Source: Opitutales bacterium UBA5694
GTDB taxonomy: Bacteria > Verrucomicrobiota > Verrucomicrobiia > Opitutales > Opitutaceae
Assembly: GCA_002420185.1 (NCBI GenBank)
Contig: DIHO01000009.1
Span: 1-64,000 of the forward strand
Reading direction: 5' to 3'
DNA length: 64,000 nucleotides
In this document: positions 1-7,897 of the stretch, one piece after another
Layout of the letters: each line of letters begins with the position of its first letter
Numbering within the stretch: position 1 is the first letter of the stretch
The notes under the pieces: generated by a model
Databases searched by the model: none
The model's input: only the letters and a program-made list of their open reading frames with translations
Told to the model about the DNA's origin: nothing
Program-made: the position numbers and the translations under genes

Positions 1-149
1 AATGGCAATAAATGGCATATTATTCTGTCAGCTACCGAAATCGGGAGCTAACTTTATTTCCACTAATAACTGCTTAACAGCTACTTATAAAATTTACTAG
101 CTTATACCCATCGCGGGAGTCGCGGTTTCGACTCCCGCCACCTCCACCA
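1..149 (+). ncRNA. ssrA: tmRNA (ssrA), 3' portion, cut by window start
   Basis: The last ~30 bases have the form of a tmRNA 3' end: a T-arm-like element with TTCGACT at 127-133, a seven-base acceptor strand (CACCTCC), a discriminator A and an encoded CCA at 147-149. No D-arm or anticodon arm lies in the preceding 75 bases, so an ordinary tRNA does not fit. Short hairpins upstream, such as AGCT-ACCG around 31-52, could be tmRNA pseudoknot parts. The tag-peptide reading frame would lie before the window. tmRNA rescues stalled ribosomes by trans-translation. Oddity: base 126 is T where G is usual in the T stem, and a perfect 10-bp hairpin (113-122 with 129-138) competes with the normal T-arm. 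The call is an inference from the 3' end alone. Confidence 0.6.
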
Positions 150-289
150 ATTTAATTACTGTTAACCAACAAATTAGGTATAACGATAGTATTTTCCTTT
201 CATAATCAGTGCAGGACAATGCACTCTCAAGACACTAGCTACTAGGGATTCGTCCCACAACCCATTGCTCCTCTAGGACTTGTGCGATT

Positions 290-3200
290 TCACATTTCTC
301 CTTGACCCAGATAGAGCAACCCCCATGCATCAATCGAAGGAACGTGCGTCACAAAACTATCCCCAGAATCTTTTATATCCAATTTCATAGATGGCATGGA
401 AGGTCTCAATAAATATGCATTCAAATCCTTGGGGTTTTGGTAACCAATATAATGTTTATTTATTTCTACTTTTACACCTTCTCTTGGCTCAATTTTCTTC
501 GAGCTTGTATTAAAATTTCTGTTTAACAAATGAATCAAATGTTCGTTTGTTTCGGAAGTTCCCCAAGGAACACTAATAACCGATTGATCAGGCGTGCGGG
601 CAGGACTTAAATAGCGGTCATAATCAATTTTATTTTGAAATTTCATTAAAATCGACTGGTCCTTTTCGTTATACCAATTGATGGGATCTACTAATATGAT
701 TCTTTGGACTGCCTCAAGACTGATTTTGTCTAGGTGCCTTGGGTAGTATTTATCGTCTGCAAGGAATATGGTAAATGGAACATCATTATTAATTAATTCT
801 GAAATTATTCTCTCAGTTTTAGCTTGCATCGTTCCATATCTAACAACCACAGCTGTCGTTGTTACTTGATTAAAATTATCAATCAGAGCCTCATTTTCAT
901 GAATAAAATTGAAAATCGGTTTAAATTTTTCTGGGTTTAAATATAATCTTTCATCCATGCTCTTTCTCCAGAAAGCCCATGGTACCATTATACGATGCCC
1001 CATGGCATAAGATTCGGCGATATACGCAGGTATTATGCCTGCTGCAAAAGAAGGGTTTTCGGCAAAAAAATCGTTCTCCTCCCCTTTGGGAGTGGATACT
1101 AGCTGAACTTTTAACGCGTTAGCCATTTTGTATGCGTATATGCTGTTGACGGACTTAAGCTCGCTCCGAGGGTAAAAATGGACTTCGGCACAGAGAGCAT
1201 CTACTACAGATGAATTGTAAGCAAAGGCTGATGGGGCAAACCAATCTGGAGCACCGTTTGAAGTTATTGGGATGTGTCTTTCGGGCCTTCTAAGATCGAG
1301 ATGCTTTCGAATCTTATGATAAGTATCAACTGCTACACTCCAATGAAATTCACGGAAGAGGTTTGTAGTTTTAATACTTTCAAGTTTTTCCATGTACTCA
1401 TTCTTAGTTTTGATACCCTTTGTATTTTTTAACCAATGTAGATAATTAAACCCGTTTAAATCTATTGGTAATCCATATTGAAGTCTTTCGTCCTTTGTTA
1501 GATTCTGATCGAGCCATTGAGCAAATCCTTCCATAGATTCAGGAGAAAAATCTCCACCAAGCGTTACCATCATACCGCCGTTGGGGAACCCATCTAGTTG
1601 GATTGAATTTGCATTTAATGACAGTGCATAATCTAAACCAGTATATAGCCTTCTTATATATGGTTTCCTAACTGCGCTTAACAATTCACGAAACCTAGAG
1701 AATCTGCGCATCCACGGAGGAATCACCTTCGGTTCTAGGTTGAAATCAAGGGCAGCAATATCCTTCAAATCATCAGTAGGCTCAACTGGGAAAGCACTGA
1801 GATTAAGTGTATTTGTGTCTATCGTAAATGAAACGCTCGGAATCAGTTGCGATTGTTCAGGAACTGATTTAGAATAGTTCCATATATCATAATCAATTGG
1901 ATAATGCTTGTAGGGATAAGGAGTATACAATTCATGACTGAATCGTTCATGAAATTCCTCGGCAGTCATAAAGCCGGGTTGAGAGAGTGGTGCGTACGCT
2001 CGCATTAGAGCAATGTCGGAATTTCTAAACATCTTCCTGTTTGGATATAATGTATACGCTTTTGACACGTAATCTGATAATGGACCAATTACGGGCTCAT
2101 ATTGAGGGCTTACATAGCTTTCGGATGAAATTGGTCCACTCCAAACAAAATCAGACTTTAGGCCCTCCGTGGAAACTGCTTGTATTTGGGCACGAGATAT
2201 AAATGGATACCTTATTAAGGGTATTCGCACTTTCAAATCTAGATTATAATCATCCAAAATCTTCTCAAAATACTCAATCTTGCTCTCAAAATTATCTTCT
2301 TTTGTGTACCCATCATTAGAAACAAACCTGCCTTTTTTTGCCTGAAAATTATATAGTAGTTGGTAGACTCCTCCATGATTATTAAATAGTTTTAGTCTTA
2401 CGCTGCTTAGAGTGTCCTTTAATTCCGGTAAGCTTACTCTAATTGATGTTTCAAAAAAACCCTTTTCGGGGAATGGGTAGGAAACTATTTTTAAGATTGC
2501 TGGTCTTTCGAGTTTGTTAACTTTATGCCGGCCTTTAAAATAGGTTGAAGTTCCTGTAAATCTTTCTTCATATCCTACCCAGGTATACAGATTACGATCA
2601 GTATATTCATCAAAGGCTAATCTTGGATTAAACCGGACTATAGAAGAAAACGATTCATAATCACTTAAACTAATATCAAGCAGTTCAAAGTTTTGATGGA
2701 TTCGAATAAATTCAGAATTAGAATATTCCCCTTCAAAAAAAAGATGCTGGTCCAAATCGATTCCTACAACGGGCCCTTCTGGAACCTCGGGGGATTCACT
2801 TATAACAAGAAAAACTTTAGAAATATCCTCAAAACCATCTGTGTCGTTTATGGAAATTTTAAAACTATTAAACGGACCTTGGTTCTCTTCCTGCCGATAA
2901 TGACTTACTGACGGCGGAAGATTAAATCCTATCAGAAGCCTTTTCTTCAAATTAAGGAATTGGTCATCGCTGGTTTGCAACTCTAGGTCATACCACCCCC
3001 TTGTTGAGGGGCCAAAGTCAATTTCGATCTTTTTTTCATCAACAGTCTCTCCATAAACTGACAATCGAGGAAAGTATGAGTTGGAAGTATCTCGATTCTC
3101 AGATTCTAAAAAATTAATTGAGAATGTTTTATTCGAATTATCAACAGAGGTAGCTTTAAGTTCAAAATTTGTCTCGCTGAGATTAATCTTTTTGAAATCC

Positions 3201-3328
3201 AACATTAAATTTCCATTGGGCAACCTTTGTATCCAATTTATTTCATTTGCTGTTACCGAACTAAGAAGAACAAAGTGAAAGATAAGTAGTCCGCCAATTC
3301 TTGGGATGCTAAATATAGGGTTATTCAT
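290..3328 (-). CDS. large secreted protein, glycoside-hydrolase-like (unproven)
   Basis: A 1012-residue protein with a signal peptide: hydrophobic core GGLLIFHFVLLSS, then an Ala-Asn-Glu cleavage-like region near residue 28. The first ~400 residues look beta-rich, like stacked sandwich domains. The rest looks like a TIM-barrel enzyme followed by a Rossmann-like segment. Clues are an SIQLDGFPNGG stretch near residue 578, TSNGAPDW near 693, VPWAFWRKS near 785 and an ILVDPINWYNE segment near 880. This layout recalls beta-galactosidase-like (GH42-type) barrels with a trimerisation-like domain, but I do not recognise the family and catalytic acids cannot be assigned. It is distinctly AT-rich compared with genes after 4968, stands alone, and lies next to the ssrA 3' end, so horizontal acquisition is plausible. 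Exported polysaccharide-related function is an inference. Confidence 0.6.
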   Translation of the reverse strand: MNNPIFSIPRIGGLLIFHFVLLSSVTANEINWIQRLPNGNLMLDFKKINLSETNFELKATSVDNSNKTFSINFLESENRDTSNSYFPRLSVYGETVDEKKIEIDFGPSTRGWYDLELQTSDDQFLNLKKRLLIGFNLPPSVSHYRQEENQGPFNSFKISINDTDGFEDISKVFLVISESPEVPEGPVVGIDLDQHLFFEGEYSNSEFIRIHQNFELLDISLSDYESFSSIVRFNPRLAFDEYTDRNLYTWVGYEERFTGTSTYFKGRHKVNKLERPAILKIVSYPFPEKGFFETSIRVSLPELKDTLSSVRLKLFNNHGGVYQLLYNFQAKKGRFVSNDGYTKEDNFESKIEYFEKILDDYNLDLKVRIPLIRYPFISRAQIQAVSTEGLKSDFVWSGPISSESYVSPQYEPVIGPLSDYVSKAYTLYPNRKMFRNSDIALMRAYAPLSQPGFMTAEEFHERFSHELYTPYPYKHYPIDYDIWNYSKSVPEQSQLIPSVSFTIDTNTLNLSAFPVEPTDDLKDIAALDFNLEPKVIPPWMRRFSRFRELLSAVRKPYIRRLYTGLDYALSLNANSIQLDGFPNGGMMVTLGGDFSPESMEGFAQWLDQNLTKDERLQYGLPIDLNGFNYLHWLKNTKGIKTKNEYMEKLESIKTTNLFREFHWSVAVDTYHKIRKHLDLRRPERHIPITSNGAPDWFAPSAFAYNSSVVDALCAEVHFYPRSELKSVNSIYAYKMANALKVQLVSTPKGEENDFFAENPSFAAGIIPAYIAESYAMGHRIMVPWAFWRKSMDERLYLNPEKFKPIFNFIHENEALIDNFNQVTTTAVVVRYGTMQAKTERIISELINNDVPFTIFLADDKYYPRHLDKISLEAVQRIILVDPINWYNEKDQSILMKFQNKIDYDRYLSPARTPDQSVISVPWGTSETNEHLIHLLNRNFNTSSKKIEPREGVKVEINKHYIGYQNPKDLNAYLLRPSMPSMKLDIKDSGDSFVTHVPSIDAWGLLYLGQGEM

Positions 3329-3763
3329 AAAAAATTGTCACAAGTATTATATTAAAGATATGGTGTGTGATCTAAATTTTAGGATACCTTATATAAGAAA
3401 AATTTAGGCTATATATTAGGGTAGTATACCATGAAGGTTTTTCTATAAAAACAGGAAAAAGAGCAGGTGGAAATCGGAGAATCTAATAGTTAAATAACCG
3501 ACCGTTAAAGTTACCTTTGTGAAGTCGCTAAATCTGGTACTAACATTTTGTTAAATCAACGATAAAATATAGTTCTTCTGAATTATTTTTTTTGTAATTA
3601 TGCTTTGGGGTTTCCTTTTTGTTTAAATTCAATTGATTCATGAATCTAAATAACACCCTAAACAAAACGCTCCAAGCTTTCGGCGTGCGAAATAACAAGC
3701 TCGCCTATGCGTGCGGAGTCCCCAATTCCGCCTTGCCAACTTCCTGTAAGCCAAGCGAGTCTA
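3329..3763. other. AT-rich intergenic stretch
   Basis: About 435 bases upstream of the large secreted protein gene and downstream of the small lipoprotein gene. The first 300 bases are strongly AT-rich and hold no credible reading frame. The promoter of the minus-strand secreted protein must lie here. The last ~100 bases (3658-3763) carry the coding-like fragment described separately. Confidence 0.5.
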
Positions 3764-3951
3764 TCAATTGTGATCTCTGGTGCTTTTGCTGTAAGCAGCT
3801 TCTCCCTTATAGTTGGCGTTCCATGATATGTCGTACCATGGTTTACCGACCGTGACGTGCTTGTTGACATACAGGAGGTAGTCACCGGGAGGCCAATCAA
3901 CTTCAAAGTTGTAATCGGGTCCGTAGATGCGGATAAGCCACTCGCCATCAT
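3658..3951 (-). pseudogene. possible gene remnant overlapping the lipoprotein gene
   Basis: The minus strand in another frame encodes a stretch ending APEITIDRLAWLTGSWQGG, then a short tail and a stop at 3658. The phrase D-R-L-A-W-L-x-G-S-W-x-G resembles the start of a small domain found in secreted proteins (DUF6265-like, from memory). The stretch breaks off after about 25 further residues, too short for that domain. It could be a remnant of a lost gene, or the true C-terminus of the lipoprotein gene after a frameshift near 3790. Evidence is the motif only, so confidence is low. Confidence 0.25.
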
Positions 3952-4258
3952 CTCGCTTCACCTTCTCGTCTCGCCACAAAGAGCAGACTCCATCCAGAAA
4001 CACTTCCCGTTCCCGCAGAACGTATCCTGGGCTTTCAACATTACGGGCTAACCCGTTTGAATCTGCGTACCACTGAGCGGTGAACTTGGCATAGACTTTC
4101 TCCAAACTATCCCACTCGCCATCGTCCGCCTCCACGTCATGGGAAAAACCCAAGTCTTCAATGGGCGTGAGCATTGGCTCGTCCAACTTCGGCTCTGTTG
4201 AGAGTTTTGAGCAGCCGAACAACAGAAAGGAAATAAGCAGGGCGGCGTACAATCTCAA
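3764..4258 (-). CDS. small lipoprotein, unknown function
   Basis: A 164-residue product starting MRLYAALLISFLLFGC, a classical lipoprotein signal peptide with a lipobox cysteine at residue 16, so it is expected to be lipid-anchored in the envelope. The mature part is acidic and aromatic (for example YGPDYNFEVDWPPGDYLLY around residues 111-130), and I do not recognise a family. It may end naturally with RDHN-stop. The adjacent frame continues with protein-like sequence just at that point, so a frameshift or a fused remnant is possible. There is no operon partner; the nearest minus-strand gene upstream is tRNA-Val, about 460 bases away. Confidence 0.6.
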   Translation of the reverse strand: MRLYAALLISFLLFGCSKLSTEPKLDEPMLTPIEDLGFSHDVEADDGEWDSLEKVYAKFTAQWYADSNGLARNVESPGYVLREREVFLDGVCSLWRDEKVKRDDGEWLIRIYGPDYNFEVDWPPGDYLLYVNKHVTVGKPWYDISWNANYKGEAAYSKSTRDHN

Positions 4259-4716
4259 GTGATTAAAGCAGGTTAAACAGTGAGCTTAGCAGAACAAAAT
4301 CTAAAACTGAGAATACCGAAAATTAGCCAAAAATGGCATAAAATGAGGCAAAAATGACGTTTTTTGGCTGTTTTTGGGCAAAAATGAAAATGGCCCATCA
4401 GGATGGTAGGAGGCCAAATTCTAATCAGTAACGGTGCCTCCTAATTTACGGGAGGAGCCATTCGGACGACAATTTTTTCGGGGGCAGTAGATGTATATAA
4501 ATTGCGATGCTGCCGCCCCCCGCGACCCCCTCCCCGTTGCTGTCTGGGTGCTACACTTCAGAAAGCTCAAGTGAGCTGCCTTCGTTGGCATGTAACGTTC
4601 AGAAAATAGTTTTTAGTGGAGTACTATTGGAGTATTTGTCCTGTTCTGCAAAGCTTAGACATCAGAACGACCACTGAACTATTTCCCTATAATACTGATA
4701 ATCAGTAACTTGAAAG
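4259..4716. other. gene-free region with A-rich inverted repeat
   Basis: About 460 bases without a credible coding region. It holds several copies of CAAAAATG-like words between 4325 and 4395, a perfect 9-bp inverted repeat, and a C-rich patch near 4510-4530. The promoter for the minus-strand lipoprotein gene should lie in its first 100 bases. I see nothing else supportable. Confidence 0.5.
4325..4369. repeat. inverted repeat / hairpin with T-run
   Basis: AGCCAAAAA at 4325-4333 is perfectly complementary to TTTTTGGCT at 4361-4369, with a loop of 27 bases that itself repeats AAAATG words. On the plus strand a GTTTTT run follows, so it could act as a weak terminator, but no plus-strand gene precedes it. 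The role is unknown. Confidence 0.35.
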
Positions 4717-4793
<77 letters not shown>

Positions 4794-4910
4794 ATCGCAA
4801 AAGGCAGGTGATAAGGATGAATTCACTTGGCCTTGGCAAGGCAAAATTGTGCCAAAAAGAGGGTAATGTCAGAGGCGGGAAAGAGAGCGTGAGACTTATG
4901 TAAATCCCCC

Positions 4911-4939
4911 TTGCATGACACCATGGGGCTGTCTATGAA
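4911..4939 (+). promoter_or_regulatory. candidate promoter for ilvN
   Basis: TTGCAT at 4911-4916 and TATGAA at 4934-4939 are separated by 17 bases, a sigma-70-like arrangement about 30 bases upstream of the ilvN start. Matches to consensus are only partial (3/6 and 4/6). A TATAAT at 4960-4965 is too close to the ATG to serve as a normal -10 element. Confidence 0.3.
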
Positions 4940-4967
4940 GTCTTGTTAATCTTAAACAGTATAATTA

Positions 4968-5438
4968 ATGAGACATACTATCTCCGTTCTCGTAGAAAAT
5001 AAATTCGGTGTTTTGGCTCGCATTTCGGGTCTGTTTAGCGGCCGTGGCTTTAACATTCATACGTTGAATGTTGCGCCGACGCACGACCCCAAAGTATCTA
5101 GAGTTACGGCGGTGGTTCGAGGCGATGATTCGGTGTTGGACCAGATCACTAAGCAGCTCAAAAAGCTGATAAACGTGATAGAAGTTCACGACTTCAAAAA
5201 AGGCCAAGCGGTTTCGCGTGAATTGATTCTAGTGAAAATAGAGGTGAGTGCGGAAAATCGATCAGAACTCATCCAGATATGCGAATTGTTTCGGGCAAAG
5301 ATCATAAGTGTACAACATGAGGATTTGGTGGCGGAGCTTACCGGAGACGAAGGTAAGATTACCGCATTTCTGAAGCTGATCGAGAAGTTTGGTATCATAG
5401 AGCTAGGCCGTACTGGCAATCTAGCGATGCACCGCTAA
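4968..5438 (+). CDS. ilvN: acetolactate synthase small (regulatory) subunit
   Basis: A 156-residue protein starting MRHTISVLVENKFGVLARISGLFSGRGFNIHTL. It has the N-terminal ACT domain of the regulatory subunit (residues ~3-75), with the conserved R-G-F-N-I-x-T-L motif that senses branched-chain amino acids. A second domain follows at ~80-156, ending FGIIELGRTG. The subunit binds the catalytic IlvB/IlvI subunit and sets valine feedback in branched-chain amino acid synthesis. Length matches the family (about 160). The ATG at 4968 is well placed by homology, though no clear ribosome binding site precedes it. Neither ilvB nor ilvC is adjacent, so the gene is detached from the usual ilvBNC cluster. 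Downstream hemC follows after about 50 bases on the same strand. Confidence 0.95.
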   Translation: MRHTISVLVENKFGVLARISGLFSGRGFNIHTLNVAPTHDPKVSRVTAVVRGDDSVLDQITKQLKKLINVIEVHDFKKGQAVSRELILVKIEVSAENRSELIQICELFRAKIISVQHEDLVAELTGDEGKITAFLKLIEKFGIIELGRTGNLAMHR

Positions 5439-5490
5439 ACTTTCTGCCATTTACACTGCTAGAACGGCCTTTAAACAGAGGACTTCAGTG

Positions 5491-6366
5491 ATGATACAGC
5501 CAGCTAAAGAGTTTGTTGTGGCGACCCGGAAAAGCCCTCTTGCTCTAAAGCAGGCGGAAATGGCAGTGGCTTGTTTTGAGCGAGCAATCCCTGGGACGCT
5601 GTACCGCGTCGAAAAAATAGTCACGACAGGAGACAGGCAGCGGGAATGGTCTTTGGAAAAGGAGGGGGGAAAAGGGCTGTTTACGAAAGAGCTGGAAGAA
5701 GCGCTAATTGAGAAACGAGCTGATTTCGCGGTTCACAGTGCAAAAGACCTCCCTTCCGAAATCCCGAAAGGACTCTCAATTGCCGGGTTTCTTCCGCGAG
5801 AGAGCCCGGAAGACGTACTGGTATTGAAAAAAGGGATAGAAATACCAAAGGTGATCGCAACCGGAAGTCCGCGTCGCCGGATCCAATTGAGATTCCTGTA
5901 TCCAAAGGCTGAATTTATCGAAATCCGCGGAAATGTGGACACGCGCTTGAATAAAATAGCGGAAGGCGATGCAGACGCAACGGTACTGGCAGCAGCCGGT
6001 CTTAAGAGACTAGGAATCGTTGGATGGGAAGGAATAAAGTTCGTTAAGCTTGGCTTGGATGATTGTGTTCCCGCGGTCGGCCAAGCGGCGGTAGCGATTC
6101 AGTGTCGTACCAGCGATGTGCCGCAGTTCGAACGGGCTCTTGACTCATCTACGAGCATTGCGGTGTGTCTAGAAAGAGCCTTTATGGAACGGCTTGGAGG
6201 TGGTTGCCAGGTTGCGTTCGCAGTAAATTATTCCGACGGAAAACTGCGAATCTATCACAAGGATTGTGGTAGGGTATCCAGATCGATTCCCATTGAGTAC
6301 GCGAAGGAAAAACCGACTGAAATAGCAGATCAGCTAATTCAGCAGCTCGAATTAGGTCATGCCTAA
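5491..6366 (+). CDS. hemC: hydroxymethylbilane synthase (porphobilinogen deaminase)
   Basis: Polymerises four porphobilinogen molecules to hydroxymethylbilane in tetrapyrrole synthesis, in the cytoplasm. The start region contains VATRKSPLALKQA, the family's N-terminal signature; VHSAKDLPSE and the arginine-rich TGSPRRRIQLR and RGNVDTRLNK segments bind the growing chain. The cysteine that carries the dipyrromethane cofactor is in ERLGGGCQVAFA near residue 239. The start is taken as ATG 5491, eight bases after AGAGGA; a GTG at 5488 is possible. The product is about 291 residues, slightly shorter than the usual ~310. Its end overlaps the next gene by eight bases, so translational coupling with the uroporphyrinogen genes is likely. 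Confidence 0.96.
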   Translation: MIQPAKEFVVATRKSPLALKQAEMAVACFERAIPGTLYRVEKIVTTGDRQREWSLEKEGGKGLFTKELEEALIEKRADFAVHSAKDLPSEIPKGLSIAGFLPRESPEDVLVLKKGIEIPKVIATGSPRRRIQLRFLYPKAEFIEIRGNVDTRLNKIAEGDADATVLAAAGLKRLGIVGWEGIKFVKLGLDDCVPAVGQAAVAIQCRTSDVPQFERALDSSTSIAVCLERAFMERLGGGCQVAFAVNYSDGKLRIYHKDCGRVSRSIPIEYAKEKPTEIADQLIQQLELGHA

Positions 6367-7897
6367 GGGTTCAGTCTATTTGGTTGGTGCCGGTCCTGGT
6401 AATCCTGGCTTGATAACCGTAAGAGCGAAGGAGCTCATTGAGTCCTGCGACACGCTCATTTACGACTCGCTTGTGCATCCCGCTGTCCTTGCCTTGCAAA
6501 AGGAGAAGTGCAAACAGATTTTTGTGGGCAAAAAATCGGGCTGCCACTCAGTTCCCCAGGCTGAGATTCAATCGTTGATTGTTGCAGAGGCGAAGGAGGG
6601 CAAGCGTGTGGTGCGGCTCAAAGGAGGTGATCCTTTTATTTTTGGTCGTGGCAGTGAGGAAGCTTTGTTTTTGCGCCAAGAGGGGGTCGATTTCGAGATC
6701 GTTCCAGGAATAACCGCTGCGATTGGGGCGGGAGCCTTTAGCGGGACTCCTTTGACGCAGCGAAACTCGAGTTCGACCCTCGTGATTGTGACGGGACACG
6801 AGGACCCGGAAAAACCAGAGATCTCGGTGGACTGGGCCAATATTCCTCGGGTGAACAGTACGGTCTGTATTTACATGGGAGTCTCAAGATTGGAGCCAAT
6901 AGTAGCCAGTCTGATGGATGCTGGATTTGAGAGCGATACCGCTGTTGCCTGTGTTGAGTGGGCGACTTTAGGTTGCCAGCGTATTTGTAGAGGTAAACTG
7001 GATACAATATGTAGAGAAGCCAAGGATTTTAAATTGAAATCACCTGCCGTAATAATTATAGGAGAGAATGCTGGAATGGGGGATGTAATATCATGGTTTG
7101 AGTCACAACCTCTTCAAGGACGTTGCTTCGTTGTGACACGGAGCCAGGGGCAGGCGAGTGAGTTGAGTGAAAAACTGGAGAAGCTGGGAGCGGAGGTAAT
7201 AGGTCTACCTTTGATTTCCATTTCCAGAAGCGTAAATGAGCAGACTCGGGACGACGTGTTTGCTGAACTTGCCAGCTATGACTGGATTGTTTTCTCGAGC
7301 CCCAATGGCGTACGGTATTTTTTCGATACGTTCTTTGAGAAATTCGATGACATACGGTCCTTAGGCTTTATCCGTATTGCAGCCGTTGGCAAGTCAACAG
7401 CTAAGGAAATTAGCAAGTTTTACGTATCCACAGATTTGATACCATCGGAGGCGAATGCGGAGAGCCTGGCAGACGCTCTCGTGGCAACGGAAAGTTTGGA
7501 TAGTGCGAAAGTACTATTGGTTACGGGGAATTTGGGTAGAGATGTTCTATTGAAGAAGTTGGAGGAGGCGAGGGCGATCGTTGATCGATTTGAAGTCTAT
7601 CGGACGGATCCAACGGATCTCTCTAGCGATCCAGCTGCGAAAGCGTTCAGAGAGCAAGGAGCCGACGCCATACTTTTTACTAGCTCATCGGGCGTGAAAT
7701 CTTTTGTGAATCAAGCGAAAGACTTGGTTTTAGGTGCCGATGCGATTCGACCCAAGACTGTGAGTATTGGCCCCATCACGAGCGCTAGTATGGAGCGTCT
7801 TGGAGTGCCTAAAAATTTCCAGGCGAAGGAAGCCAGCCTTGGTAGTCTGGTTGAGGAAATTGTGCGGAACTTCGGGAAGGAATCGAATTTAACATGA
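6359..7897 (+). CDS. cobA-hemD: fused uroporphyrinogen-III C-methyltransferase / uroporphyrinogen-III synthase
   Basis: A 512-residue two-domain enzyme. Residues ~1-245 are the SAM-dependent methyltransferase (SUMT/CobA): VYLVGAGPGNPGLITVRA at the N-terminus, VRLKGGDPFIFGRG near residue 80, and VPGITAAIGAGA. From ~250 the HemD domain begins (FVVTRSQGQASELSEKL...), with FSSPNGVRYFF and FTSSSGVKSF motifs. HemD closes hydroxymethylbilane to uroporphyrinogen III; CobA methylates it to precorrin-2 for siroheme or cobalamin. Such fusions are known in several phyla. The gene overlaps hemC upstream by eight bases and the aminotransferase gene downstream by four (ATGA), indicating one operon. Confidence 0.96.
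   Translation: MPKGSVYLVGAGPGNPGLITVRAKELIESCDTLIYDSLVHPAVLALQKEKCKQIFVGKKSGCHSVPQAEIQSLIVAEAKEGKRVVRLKGGDPFIFGRGSEEALFLRQEGVDFEIVPGITAAIGAGAFSGTPLTQRNSSSTLVIVTGHEDPEKPEISVDWANIPRVNSTVCIYMGVSRLEPIVASLMDAGFESDTAVACVEWATLGCQRICRGKLDTICREAKDFKLKSPAVIIIGENAGMGDVISWFESQPLQGRCFVVTRSQGQASELSEKLEKLGAEVIGLPLISISRSVNEQTRDDVFAELASYDWIVFSSPNGVRYFFDTFFEKFDDIRSLGFIRIAAVGKSTAKEISKFYVSTDLIPSEANAESLADALVATESLDSAKVLLVTGNLGRDVLLKKLEEARAIVDRFEVYRTDPTDLSSDPAAKAFREQGADAILFTSSSGVKSFVNQAKDLVLGADAIRPKTVSIGPITSASMERLGVPKNFQAKEASLGSLVEEIVRNFGKESNLT

Noticed and set aside
3640..3855. 71-codon plus-strand frame
   Set aside because: Antisense to the lipoprotein gene and remnant; composition is of a shadow frame.
4960..4965. 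perfect TATAAT just before ilvN
   Set aside because: Only three bases before the ATG, with no -35 at the right distance; would require a leaderless or internally starting transcript.
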